Shown piece by piece: positions 37,238 to 51,804 of a stretch of DNA of 64,000 bases. The notes under the pieces are model-generated. The model was not told the origin of the DNA and ran no database searches. It worked only from the letters and a program-made list of their open reading frames with translations. The translations under genes and the position numbers were made by a program. Source of the DNA: Spirodela intermedia (taxonomy: Eukaryota > Streptophyta > Magnoliopsida > Alismatales > Araceae); contig LR746268.1 in the NCBI GenBank assembly GCA_902729315.2, positions 6,927,501-6,991,500 on the forward strand. The letters are read 5' to 3'. How positions within the stretch are numbered: the stretch's first letter is position 1; the number at the start of each line of letters is the position of its first letter.

Positions 37238-39997
37238 TCATGAATCGTACTTGGAGCAAACCCACTTCATCCATGAAGAAAAGCAATCCCTAGAAAGATG
37301 CTCCGGTAGATCTTTCTGAAAAACACAACCAAATGGAAAGTCAAAATAGAGTGTGTAATCCCGAAACAAGTAGAAATTTAATAAAAAGATTGATCTTCTT
37401 TGCAAAACGGAGGTTTGACACAGCTTCATTTTCTTCAAAACTGAAGTATCTGCGTCTTTGCAAAACTATAGTCTGGATTGACTTTGGATAAAGAGTAGTA
37501 CTGTTCATTTAATACGAGTAAAATGAAAAGGAGTATTCATGCTACATGAACACATAAATCAATCAATGACTAATTTTATGCCTCATGTCTCAAGAATAAA
37601 ACAATCAACATTTTTAGAACTCATAATCCTGGAAACACAGGATCACTCCCTCTAACGTTTTCATTTACTGTGGATATTTCACGAGGGCTTGAAACGGATG
37701 CCATACACGAGTTTATTCATTAACTTAATATTTTTGTTCCCTTCTTCCCAGGTCAAAAGTCTTGCTTTCTTTCATTTTTCAAACCCAGCCCAACCCCACA
37801 CCACACACAACCCACCCCGGTCCATCAATTTCTTTTCTATTTGATGTTACTAGCAGCACCATAGTCACACTATTGTAATAGCACAGATGTCCAGTATAAT
37901 AAGCTTTTCACTCTGTTGAGTCAACAGTTTTCATAGTCCGACTCAGTACTGACTTCATAATAACACAAGAAGAGAAACAGTGCCGACAATAACAGTCGCG
38001 CTGCATCATTGCTTTGCCTAGGTTTTTAATTATTCAGCCAAAATACTCTGTTTAAGTGTTATGTAAGAACTGATAGGAATAGAAACGAGGCAACGGACAT
38101 GAAAGCGTACCATGTTCCAAGGGGAAGAAAACCCATCTGTGGATAGTAGCCAACTCCCTCTTCCCAAATGTGAATCTTCATTTGACGCATCAAAATCAAT
38201 AAGTTCATCCATGTCAGTTTCCTCATCGACATGTTTCCTTCTCTTTCTTTTCTTTCGAAACCTTTTCCTTCTGTAATCCTCATCATCACTGTTAGATCTG
38301 CTTCCTTCTGTAAGCCCACTGGAGTGTATCCAGGAATGATCACCAGATTTTCTGAAACCTATTCCGTTCTTAATAAACAGTGCTTCATAATGTTCTTTGT
38401 TTTTGCATTCCTTAGACAAGGTATAGTGAATAATCCAAGACTCAAGACTAACCCATCTAATAGCCGTAAACAACTCTACTTTTCTGCATTCCATCATGAG
38501 GCTCCAATGGCTAACATCACTATAACATGAGCTGCTTTTCAAGAGCTCTTCAATTTTACTCGACTCTGGCTCATGTTCTTCATCCCCAAGAAGGCGTAGG
38601 ATCTGGCGACCCTCATTTATGACAGCATTTACCAGAAGAAAATCATTCAGGGTCATATCATCTATGTTCGATGATAAAACATTCTCAACCCACGAAGATG
38701 GGTGCCCAAAATCTTCAGAAGTCCATCTCGTTCTTCGAATCTTACAAATCGAGGCTAAGAAACCAAAAAGTTCATGCTCACCAAGTAAAATAAGAATACG
38801 CTGACATAAGCTGGCAAACTGCTCTTCAACTACGAAATCATCTATCATTGCCCATATGTCTCCCATATTCTCCTCGTACATAAGGTGGATAAACTGATCC
38901 ACAAAAAACTGTGTATCTATGTGTAGGATGTCACCATCTTTTACAGACTCTGCCAGCTCATCTGACGACCAAAATTCTGGCACATGTTCCAGAAAATTCT
39001 CCACCGTTTGCAGGACATTCAAATCGTGGAAGTAATGAGGCTTTGTAGCAACAACCGCCGGTGATTGCCCATGTCTTCCTTTCCACTCAAGCTCTTCCCA
39101 ACAGATGTCTCGGTTAACGAAAGCAAATTGAGACATTGCCCTTGCTCCTTTCTTATGCCCGAAATCACCAGTACTAGCAAAATGATCAAACCATTGCAAT
39201 ACGCGCCATGGGTGCCCTGCAAAGCAAAAAATGGAAATGTTAGAACCTTAAGTCATATCAATAAAATATACGAGCAAAAAATTCGGAAAGCAAAAACTTC
39301 CTCTGTTTGGGAGCTTAAATAATGCAAAATAACGAGCATTATATACAGATCCAATCAAAGTATGCTCTGACGTGGCAATCGAACATAAACAGTGACAAAC
39401 ATGGAAGAGTGGAATTGAACCAACATTCCAAAAGAATCGAGTTTGAATCAGATATTCTTGAAAACTCACAAAAAAATTAAAGAAAGATGAACAAAATGGT
39501 AAGCTCTTCCACAGTCAGTCATGGTATAGGCCAGTAATCCAGTGATAGAAACATAGATAAACGTTTAGAAGGAAGGCTGGCGCATCAAAATCTTGAAGTT
39601 AGTGTACAGCTGAAGCATCTGATAAAATGAAGAAATTTAGTCAGACAGCGTACTGGCCTTTGAAGAATTTCTCAAGTATGTAACCCTTTCTTGCTAAGAT
39701 AGCCCCCGCCTTTCCGGGCCTCTTGTCAAATATCATCCGCAGGAGCTGGGCAGCTACGTCCCGCTTTGACGGCTTAGATTCCAAAAGCCCGACGAATAGC
39801 TTCCGCTGGTCCGGGGGATCAATGTAACGAATGCGCGATATGGTATTACAGAGCCACAGACGAGGCTCATAGCGACCTCCAGAAGTTACCACCGACCAGA
39901 TAATAGATTCCAGGCTCTGAAGAAGCAATATCCTCTCCCTTGCTGTATCACCCTCACTGCCGCCTGCGGGAGGCTTGGACAAGAACAAATTGACCAT
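37238..39997 (-). CDS. Plant-specific protein of unknown function
   Basis: Three exons in coding order: 39997-39658, 39216-38111, 37315-37238; 507 codons. I do not recognise a named domain. Visible blocks: MVNLFLSKPPAGGSEGDTAR at the start, LESIIWSVVTSGGRYEPRLW, a Trp-rich centre (RDICWEELEWKGRHGQSP), DILHIDTQFFVDQFIHLMYE, and a basic stretch RRKRFRKKRKRRKHVDEE (about 430-450) that looks like a nuclear localisation signal. The end is RGSWLLSTDGFSSPWNM then KDLPEHLSRDCFSSWMKWV. The last exon lies 795 bp from exon 2 and was joined because phase and a family-like ending fit. Intron 1 must use a GC donor (39657-39656) for the frame to continue (FFKG/HPWRVLQWFDHF). My memory is that similar sequences exist across plants. 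Confidence 0.75.
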
Positions 39998-40386
39998 CTC
40001 TCCCCACCCCTATCCTCAGACTTTCCGCCGAAGCAACAAAACAAAGTCCGAAAACCTAAGCAATTCACAGAGCGCGACAACGCTCCGGAAATCGCAACTG
40101 AAACCTTAGGGAAGTTCAATCGTTTATCAAAGAAATGAGGACGCCGAAAATGCCGGCCGGCATAAACCGCACGGCGCCCAAACTCGGGAAAAAAATATAC
40201 AAGGGGAACGAATCAAGAGAAACCAGAAAGTAGAAAAAACGAGGCGCCGCCGGAGAACAACGTCCAAGAGAGGGAGCAGATGGGCGCCAGTCGGAGAGCC
40301 GTCTGAAGCAACTCGGCCGGACCAGAGCGTCGACTTCTCTCGCCTGATGGTTTCAAGTAGAAACATCGGGTCGACGAAGGGCGAGC

Positions 40387-40417
<31 letters not shown>

Positions 40418-40859
40418 CGACAGGGGAGAACCGTAGGCACCCCGTGCTCATGGCACGTGAACGAATATATAGCTACGTCAGCATCCCACGTGCAAATCCC
40501 GCCGAGAGATCACCCCCTACCACCCTCCAACGTCCGATCCGTCCGGGCGTCAGATCGGACGGCAAATCTGGCACCCACGTCACCCTGAGGATCCCGTGCC
40601 AAGTGTCAACAGAATAACAAAGCCAAGAGAGGATTTTTACCAGAATGCTGGAGACGGCCCGGATTACTTCTAACGCAACAATAAAACAATTTCCCAAGGC
40701 AAAGCTCAGAAGTCGCTGGCAAAAGAACTTTTGAGGGAGGAAAAAAGAGCTGTAGAGGCTGGAGAGAGAGAAAGAGAGAGAGAGAGAGATACAGAGAGAG
40801 AGAGGGAGAGGGAGAGGGAAAATTCAACTTCTGGATTGCCGGCGGTTCCGGCCGGAGGT
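39998..40859. other. Intergenic: promoter of the unknown gene and 3' flank of RPL5, with GA microsatellites
   Basis: (GA)n at about 40387-40413 lies upstream of the unknown gene, and a purine tract at about 40760-40820 lies just past the RPL5 stop codon. Nothing coding was recognised. Confidence 0.5.
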
Positions 40860-43807
<2,948 letters not shown>

Positions 43808-43902
43808 TTTGGATCTGCTTCGCCTCGCCTCTCCAACGCCTGCAGGCAGCTACGAAGAGGCCGCAGCAAGCACGCGAGGCCCTCGGGCTGGAGACGGTCG
43901 CA

Positions 43903-44105
43903 TTTTATATGTAAAGCAGCCCTAACGTCGGGTGATGGATCGAACGGACAGGATACGCCTAAAGCAACGGTGGAGATTAGTTTACTCAGCTACGTCAACA
44001 GTTGGGCCGCAGCCCGACTCGAGCTAATTCCCAATTGGGCCGTAGCCATGGCGAAGCCATAGTGTGGGTCCACGGTGGGTATTGGCGGTGGATGGTCGAC
44101 ACGTG
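43903..44105. promoter_or_regulatory. Divergent promoter between RPL5 and the rhodanese-like gene
   Basis: A TATAAAA box for RPL5 lies on the minus strand at 43909-43903, about 95 bp before its ATG. CCCTAA (telo-box-like) stands beside it at about 43920-43926. TGGGCC site II elements, common in plant ribosomal protein promoters, are at 44003-44008 and 44036-44041. A G-box CACGTG is at 44100-44105, nearer the plus-strand gene. The two start codons are 695 bp apart and point outward. Confidence 0.6.
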
Positions 44106-44501
44106 GCGATGAGGGGGCCCAGAGCATTTACTTCGTACTGCCGTGAAAGGGAGTTCTGAAAAAGAAGGCGGAGAAGATGGAAACGAGTGGTGAGGAGGGG
44201 CCGAGGAGGAGGAGGCGAGTGTCATCGACTAGCCACACGATCATCCAGATCCATATCCGATCTCGTCCACCTGCGGCTCTCATTGGATGATTCCCCGCCA
44301 AACAATGGCGGCTTCCTTGCCTTCAATTTCATCCCAACAAGGGCCGATCACGAGCTTTGCTCCTCACACTACGGCTAGTCGTAGTTGAAGAGCGAGGAGG
44401 GGGACGGCCTTTGGCAGGGTTTTTGGCGAATTTGGGTCTTGTCATACTGTGCTCTCTTCGGTAGGCCATGGCCGCGTAGCCTTCGCCAGGTGTCGATTAA
44501 G

Positions 44502-47500
44502 ATGCTGCCATTTGTCTGTTCCGCCTCGCTGAGCTGTTCCTCGCAGTTTCCGGTGAGTTCGATATGCAATACAAATCCTCGCCAGGCTATTGCGTGTCCT
44601 TGGTTCATCTCTTAGTTGAATTCGTCACAACTGCATGGCTCGAGGCGATTGATATCTGCTTATTCCGCAATGTAGGAAATACATGTAGTGTGATATTAGT
44701 TTTGCTTTGCCGTGCTGATCTCTTTCACATTGTCAGTGGATTAGGAGACGACTCATTGATAATGGTTAGACTCCAAAAATGATTTAAATTCCTTCAACGA
44801 ACTATAAGTGGAGCACCACATTTTTCTAATTTTAGTGCTTCATTTGAAAATGGTATAAGAGTATCAATTCACCATTTTTTGGATTCAAAATTGGTACAGA
44901 TGTTCTTCCCTTATTTCAACTCCTTATATCATCGACTTGGGTGTGCTTGACAGGTGCCTCCAAGATTTACTTAGTATATCAACTCCTTATTTCAACTCCT
45001 TATATCATCGACTTAGTATTTCTATCCTCCTATCCTAAAAACGACATTGATGACATGTTGGCTGCTTCCAATGTAGGACGTTGATAGAAAGCGGAAAATT
45101 TGGATTTGAGAGTCGTCTTAATCTGAAAAATTCCTGATGATAATGATGTGATCCTGCCATCTTGTATTGTCTTATTTTAAATTCAATAATTTATTTTTAT
45201 ACATTCACGTCTAAACTGTGCTCCTATAGATTTCTTTTCCTATAGGTTCAAGAAAGATCTCCTTATTATGGAGAGGTGAAGAGAAGAGCATTGTGGAAGG
45301 CAGGGGCTTTCTCGGTACTCAAGATGGGATTCATAAACATGAAATATTCTTCAAACCGCATGGTACTAGATATTCGCATTTTCTTGTCATGGAATCACCT
45401 GAGTGTCCCAGTTCTACTGACTCTTCCATCTTTTCTCCATATCCAAATTATTATGATGATATTGTACGTGGTTTTTCAAATGAAAACTCCGACAGTCTAC
45501 CTGACAAATGGAGTTGTTCGACAAAAGAAATAAGTACGCCATATTCCTTGGATGCTGATCTGAATCGTACAGAAAGAGGTTTACAGCTTGATTCAGTTGA
45601 CTTTCTATCCAGTAACGGTGGTAATGTGACAGCTGAACGGGGGAGTGAAACCATTACAGCAGAGCCGCTAATTCCCCAAAATGTAGAGGTTCTACCTGCA
45701 GCACCTCCAAGTGGAGATGTGCTTCTAAACCTTGGAGACTCTTACAGTGAAACTTCAAATGCGCTTTCTGAACCTGCAATTTCGGGATCTCTTTCAATTT
45801 CTGACTCCACTGTGAATATTATCCCAGAGAATGCAGATGCTGTTTCTAAAACGTTCGAGGTACACAAAGATGACGTTTCCAACCTGAAGGAAAATGTTGA
45901 GCATCTGTTGGCTGGAATTCGGGATTCAACTACTGCTTCCTTATCCAATGCACAGAGTGCTGTTGAAAACAGATATGATGCACTTGTTTCATCAGTCATG
46001 AAAACGGTTGATAACCAAGCCCATTCAATCGAGAATGCCATAAGCAATTTCCTTTCTGCTTTTGATAAATCCAAGGAACAGGCAGACAATAAATTGACTG
46101 TAATATCCAGCAATATGAGAGGAAACTTTTATGAAGCTGGTGGTGTAGCTGCTGAAATGTTAAGGAAAGCCATCATATCATTTGAAAGTTTCTTATCAGA
46201 TGCGGGAACATTTATTGTTTATTCATACGAGTCATCCAAGCCATTCCTTCCACCAGAACTTCGGGACACCATAAGTACAGCTGAAGGAAAACTTTTAAAA
46301 ATCTTGATCCCCATCGGCACTGCTTTGCAGAAGGTATGCTGATAGATGTCAGAATACAATAATTTTCCGTAGTTGTTTATAATGTTCATGTCTTGGGCTT
46401 TATGCTAATCGCTTGTTAATGCGTTTAAACAGGTTTACCTTGTGATTGAAGGGCTGGAGAGAACTCTTGGCATTGATCCTAATGATCCACTAGTCCAATT
46501 TACACTTATCCTTGCTGGTTCAGCCACTTTTGGGTAATTTGCTTACACTCTGTCTTCTGTGGAATACTCGTCAGTTCAACACACGCAAACTCGTTCCCAT
46601 AGGGACCATGTCTCATTTTGTCTCATTTTCAGGGTTTCTTACTGGCTTATTTTGTATGGTGGTTATTCTGGAGACCTGTCCCCGGAATTAACATTCGAGC
46701 TACTAAGTAAAGATGAAAATGTTGTACTTGTTGATATCCGGCCTGAGGCAAGAGACTGTAATTTCATCTGCCTTTTTCTTTTGATAACATTTCCATTATA
46801 TGGCTCCTTGATCATGTGATCAATCTTCAGTTCCTGTATGTTTCCTGTTTTCCTACATTGTTTCTGGAAATTTGCGTTTATTTATGAAGGATGTGAGGGA
46901 GAGAGATGGGGTTCCTGATCTGCGGAGAAGAGCACGGTCTAAATATGCAAGTGTCAACCCTCCAGAGGTTGGTCGATCCTTTAGTGTTTTTTTCTTTAAA
47001 ACTACCTAATAATGGTACACAAACACTACATTATGGTGTTATGATGCTCTCTCTTTATTTTTCTGTATTTTTTTTCTTGTGGTGAAATGAATTCACGCAA
47101 ACATCTCCATTGATTCTGTTATTTAGAAGACTTGACCAATTATAATAGTTTATCATTGGTGATTCAACCGTCAGAAGAGCTCCTTGTACTACGGTTCTGA
47201 ATAAACAGCATGATGGCCATTGAACTCTTAGAAATGCCTGATACGTTAAAATATTCTCCTTCTCACCAAATTGACTTTTTGACCATGGAGGTTTATCACA
47301 GGAAAAGGGTTCCTCCCTTTTTTAAAAAAAATCATTTTATCTGAGATTTATTATTTTCAATTTTGATGTGTTTCTCTGCTTTTATGTTATTTTATTTTCG
47401 TCAGGTTGATGGCTCGTTAAGGACGTTACTCAGGAGTGTGGGAGAAGTTAATGATGCTTTAACTGCATTAATCATTCGCAACTTGAAGATTGTGAAAGTG

Positions 47501-50500
47501 TGTGGTTCTGATTTGCAATAAATCGTCTAATTTACTTTTAGATTCATAACTTGATACTAACGTTGATTTCATTTATTTATTTATGTTTTATTTGTAGGAT
47601 GGATCAAAGGTGATACTTTTGGATGCCAGTGGCGATCAGTCTAAAGGTATAGCAAGATCTCTAAGAAAACTTGGTGTCCAGGCAAGTGTGATATGCGCAT
47701 ACTTTTGGGTCCATATATACCACCTACTACTTATGGTATCATAATTCTTAGATGTTAATTAAACTTTCATGTTTTGATGGCAGAAACCTTATTTGGTTCA
47801 AGGGGGCTTTCGTTCTTGGGTCAAAAGTGGCCTTCGTATCAAGGAACTTAAACCTGAGACAGCGCTGGATATAATAAATGAGGTATGCTTTTTTCGATGA
47901 CTTTCAAGTAAAGAAGTGGCTACCTGAGATTCCACGTATTATCTGGGATCTTAATCTCACGAGATAAAATTAAAAACGGGGGATAAAAGACACGGGTCTA
48001 ATTGCCAATTTTCTCTTTGGTGTCAGAGTTGATATTCATCCCCATGAATTGTGGACCTCAATTCTATTTATCGACATGGCTGAGCCAAATATTTTATATA
48101 AATATATGGGCCCTGCCCCTCCATGCGTCGAAATCTTGTTCCTGACTGGGCAACTCTGAAAGAGTCTCTCGGAGTTCTTCCTTCTCACTTAAAATGTTCA
48201 GCTGGACCAATGAGAGAAGTCGTTGATTTGACTTTTACAGTTTTGAAAGTCTTCTCTCAGAGATTCTCTTCTCCTCACTAACTCTTCGCCAACAACTTGT
48301 TTTTGTTCCCTGGTAAAAAAAGGATATTCCTTCTTTGTTTTTGCCCGAAAAGAAATAATGCAGCGAGGCATTCCCATCAAGCTGTCTTCTTTACTTTCTT
48401 TCCAAATCTATCATCTTTCGTTACCTCTTGGTCGTGTTACATCTTCTGATTGAAGTTTTAATTCACAATCAGGGTTAGATTAGAACATGAACTTTTCTGT
48501 TTTTCCTTCTTTCTTCCAGCAGCAAAGCTTCTTCCACCATCAACCAAATGGCGTCAGCTAGGAATCCGTCGTCCCTGAGTGGGGTAGCCGTCCTTCCAAC
48601 AAACAATTGCTTTCATGATTGTAGCATAACATAAAAGGTGTCGGTGGATAAGGACAAGATATATAAACACACAAAATAAATACTTTGGGAAAATATATTA
48701 CATTTATAGAGGCACTAATCTAAACCAAGTATCATTAGACTCACAACCGCAGTTAGCAGTGTTTTAGGTAAAGTGAAAGCACTAATCTCAGGATGACCCA
48801 CTCACCGATGCATGTTAATATCAAACCAAGTATAGAATGGCTGGATGAGATTTCACGCAGTGTTGAGATCTTGCAAGCTTTTCTTGATTCCGTGAATGAA
48901 AGAAATCTCATAAAAATATTCTAAATCACGCGATTTCATCTTGGATGTCCGTTTTTTATGATATTTTCATTTATTGAGGAGAAATGGTCCGGAAACGTTC
49001 CAGTCAATGTAATGTTCTGCCAATATTTCTGATTGTCCGGTAGAACTCGGTCTTATCACTTGTGCATACTTGTTATAGAAAATGTATCCATGCTTGTAAT
49101 GAGGTGCTAACAAATAACGCATGCACATGAGCGCAGGACGCTGCGGAAATCATTCAGGAGATCAGACCAACTCCAGGATCAGTCTTTGGCTATGGTTTGG
49201 TGAGTTGATTTCCCAGTCTTCTACTTGTTGTGTCATCCAGTTTCCTTTCATGTGTAAAAGAACGTACAGAGGGATGGGGGAATGGAGGAAACAGCTTTCT
49301 CACGTTCCCACTCCTTTTCCTTCAAGGTAACCGCGTGGGTTGACTAATTCTAAGTGCTTTTCTACAGGGCGCTGCGGCGACTCTGTATGCTCTTCTAGGT
49401 GATTACTCTTTCCTGTGACTCGAATCTTTGACCGCCTGCATCCCCTTGAATTCTAGTACAAAGTTACACTGCTCCAAAATCTGGTGTCCAGTCAACGGTA
49501 TATAGTTCTACATTGGAGAAACAAAGTCAACATGAATACATGCCCAAAAATACTGACCTGCCTTTGAATCAATTAATTGAAAAAAAGATATAACCCCAGG
49601 TGAATTCACGTATGCCCTTCGAATAGTTGAGAGAATTACACAGCTCCAAAATCTGGTATCCAGTCAACGGTACATAGTTCTACATTGGGGAAACAAAGTC
49701 AACGTGAATACATGCCCAAAAATACTTACCTGCCTTTGCATCAATTCATTGAGAAAAAGATAGAACCCCGGGTAAATTCACGTATTACTGCATAAAACCT
49801 GGCTCTTTTCCTGCAACTAGCCTATTTATTGATCAAATGTATGAAGTCTTTTGAGGCTTATCAATAGCTACATGAACCTAATCTCCTGGAAAGAAAAAAG
49901 AAGAAAAGGGTAGCTTTCTACTTGTTTTCGATGCCACCTCGCACAGGCCTGATGACGAACTCGCAGAATCTTATTCTGAGAGAGTAGCAGCTCGCCTTCG
50001 ACTAACCTCGTCTGATTCTCCGCAGAATGGGAGAAGACCTTGCAGCTCATTGGGGTAATCGGCCTCGGACAGGTACAGAACGCATCTCATCGATTCGAAT
50101 CCTCCAGATAAATATATGTATATATATATATATATAATATTAATGGTACTTTTTCTCTTGGTTGGGTAGTCCCTATATCGGAGGGTTTCATCCTATGAGA
50201 GCTCGGAGGACCTGAAGGCGGATGTAAGGTAGTGATCTCACTCTCTCCAAGCCTCTAGAAAGGTCTCTGGTTTTGACCTTGGGTCTGTTCCAGGCTGCTG
50301 CTGACCCCGGTCGCACTGGGGGCCCAGGTGCTCTCCCGGGCGGCCGGGAACTCGGATCCGGCCAAGATCGGGCTGCCGACGTCACCGTCGTCGACGGCTG
50401 TTCAAGATCGCGTCTTGCAGGCCGCCGCGAAGCACGAGTCTCAGCCGACCGAGGCCGAAGAGGCGGCCCAGGTTCCCCCGGTCGAATCCGCCAGCGCGGC

Positions 50501-50531
50501 GACCGACGGTCTGGATCTCTCGGAGGCGTGA
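44502..50531 (+). CDS. CAS/TROL-related thylakoid protein with inactive rhodanese domain
   Basis: Thirteen exons: 44502-44552, about 45257-46333, 46433-46533, 46633-46747, 46890-46967, 47405-47497, 47598-47681, 47784-47882, 49137-49199, 49368-49398, 50026-50072, 50170-50228, 50294-50531; about 711 codons. Order: Ser-rich N-terminus (MLPFVCSASLSCSSQFP), an acidic linker, an amphipathic stretch resembling the chloroplast calcium sensor CAS (NLKENVEHLLAGIRDSTTAS), a membrane helix (FTLILAGSATFGVSYWLILY), a rhodanese fold (YSGDLSPELTFELL, VVLVDIRPEDVRERDGVPDL, VILLDASGDQSKGIARSL, YLVQGGFRSWVKSG), a second hydrophobic segment (TLQLIGVIGLG) and a C-terminal tail. The rhodanese active-site Cys position holds Asp, so it is probably not a sulfurtransferase. 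Matches my memory of Arabidopsis At3g59780. Introns after exons 4 and 7 start with GC (GCAAGA, GCAAGT). The exon 1/exon 2 junction is uncertain: only an acceptor at 45256 keeps frame with exon 1. Confidence 0.82.
49465..49784 (+). repeat. Tandem duplication of about 149 bp inside an intron
   Basis: 49465-49613 and 49637-49784 are near-identical (gctccaaaatctggt, tacatagttctacattgg, acatgcccaaaaatact). Offset 172 bp. Both lie in intron 10 of the rhodanese-like gene. Confidence 0.85.
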
Positions 50532-50629
50532 TGGGAGGATGAAAGGTCTGGATCGCCCCTCGATGTTTCTCGACTCGCAGGAGTTTTTTTTTTTTTTTAA
50601 TATCATATTTATACATGCGGGCATCTCTT

Positions 50630-50677
<48 letters not shown>

Positions 50678-51172
50678 CTCTCCTCTCTCTCAATCCTTCT
50701 CATACAACACTTGTCCTTTCTGACCCGTCTTTGAACTGCCGGTCCAACACGAGAACAAGATAGAGAGAGAGCTTTGAGGTTGCGAATCGGATGTGTCGAG
50801 AGAGAAAGGGAGAGAGAGAGGGGCTTAGCCGACGAGGGTATTGATGAGATTTCTCATTGCGACCGCCACAGTTTTTAAGCCACGTGGTGAAGGCAGCGAA
50901 ACTAGCCGTTAGACACCTGTGCCGGTCAACACACCCGCACCCCAAACGTCTCTCCGCCCCAACGGTCATATCCCGCTCCTCCCAGAGCTGACAGGACGTC
51001 TCAAAACACTACATATATACATGTGTCGGTCGCCCTTCAGAGTCCATCACCACCACATTCGCTCTCCAGCTTGCTCTGCGGCTTCTCTCCCCATCGTCGT
51101 ACACCCGGTTCAGCCCACTCTTCTCCCTCCGCGCTCAATCCAGAAAAAGGCATCCATCCATCCAACCCATCA
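50532..51172. other. Intergenic with a long (CT)n tract
   Basis: 3' flank of the rhodanese-like gene and promoter/5' UTR of the membrane protein. (T)16 near 50585-50598 and (CT)n at about 50631-50691. TATATATA near 51011 lies about 160 bp before the next ATG. Confidence 0.5.
50631..50691 (+). repeat. (CT)n microsatellite
   Basis: About 21 uninterrupted CT units followed by interrupted ones, downstream of the rhodanese-like gene. Confidence 0.9.
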
Positions 51173-51727
51173 ATGGGGCTGTCGCTCAATCCGCCGCCGC
51201 AGGGGGGCTCCGAGGTGTCGCCGCCGCACTACCACGCGCACAAGGCCTTCCTGCTCTGCAACTACATCCTGCTGGGGGCGGCGTCGAGCTGCATCTTCCT
51301 GACGCTGTCCCTGCGCCTGATCCCCTCCCTCTGCGGCTTCTTCCTCATCCTCCTGCACGTCTTCACCATCGTCGGCGCCGTCTCCGGCTGCGCCACCGCC
51401 TCCGGCTCCGGCTCCGACCGCTGGTACGCCGCCCACATGGTCTCCACCGTCCTGACCGCCATCTTCCAGGGAGCCGTGGCGGTGCTCATCTACAGCCGCA
51501 CCCCGGACTTTCTGGGCGAGCTCAAGTCCTACGTCAGGGAGGAGGACGGCTCGGTGATCCTCCGCATGGCGGGCGGCCTCTGCATCGCCATCTTCTGCCT
51601 CGAGTGGGTTGTCCTCGGCCTGGCCTTCGTCCTCAGATACTACTCCTACGTCGACGGCGGCAGGAGGAGCTCCGCCAAGGTCCAGCAGGACGACATGAAC
51701 AACTGGCCATGGCCCTTCCAGGTGTAG
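51173..51727 (+). CDS. Four-helix plant membrane protein of unknown function
   Basis: Single-exon gene, 184 codons, very GC-rich. Four hydrophobic segments: about 25-50 (FLLCNYILLGAASSCIFLTL), 52-76 (CGFFLILLHVFTIVGAVSGC), 87-108 (MVSTVLTAIFQGAVAVLIYS) and 130-155 (AGGLCIAIFCLEWVVLGLAF). A polar loop KSYVREEDGSVILRM precedes the last. The C-terminus ends DDMNNWPWPFQV. I recall a conserved plant family with this layout but no assigned function. The ATG at 51173 follows ccatcaatgg and gives the conserved start MGLSLNPPP. A (CT)n tract (51773-51802) lies in the 3' UTR. Confidence 0.85.
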   Translation: MGLSLNPPPQGGSEVSPPHYHAHKAFLLCNYILLGAASSCIFLTLSLRLIPSLCGFFLILLHVFTIVGAVSGCATASGSGSDRWYAAHMVSTVLTAIFQGAVAVLIYSRTPDFLGELKSYVREEDGSVILRMAGGLCIAIFCLEWVVLGLAFVLRYYSYVDGGRRSSAKVQQDDMNNWPWPFQV

Positions 51728-51769
51728 GTTAAAGCGGAGAACAGAGAAAACCCCAGAGACATGACGGCG

Positions 51770-51804
<35 letters not shown>

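Noticed and set aside
51170-51489. Long minus-strand frames opposite the four-helix membrane protein
   Set aside because: Antisense shadows of a GC-rich gene; no family resemblance.
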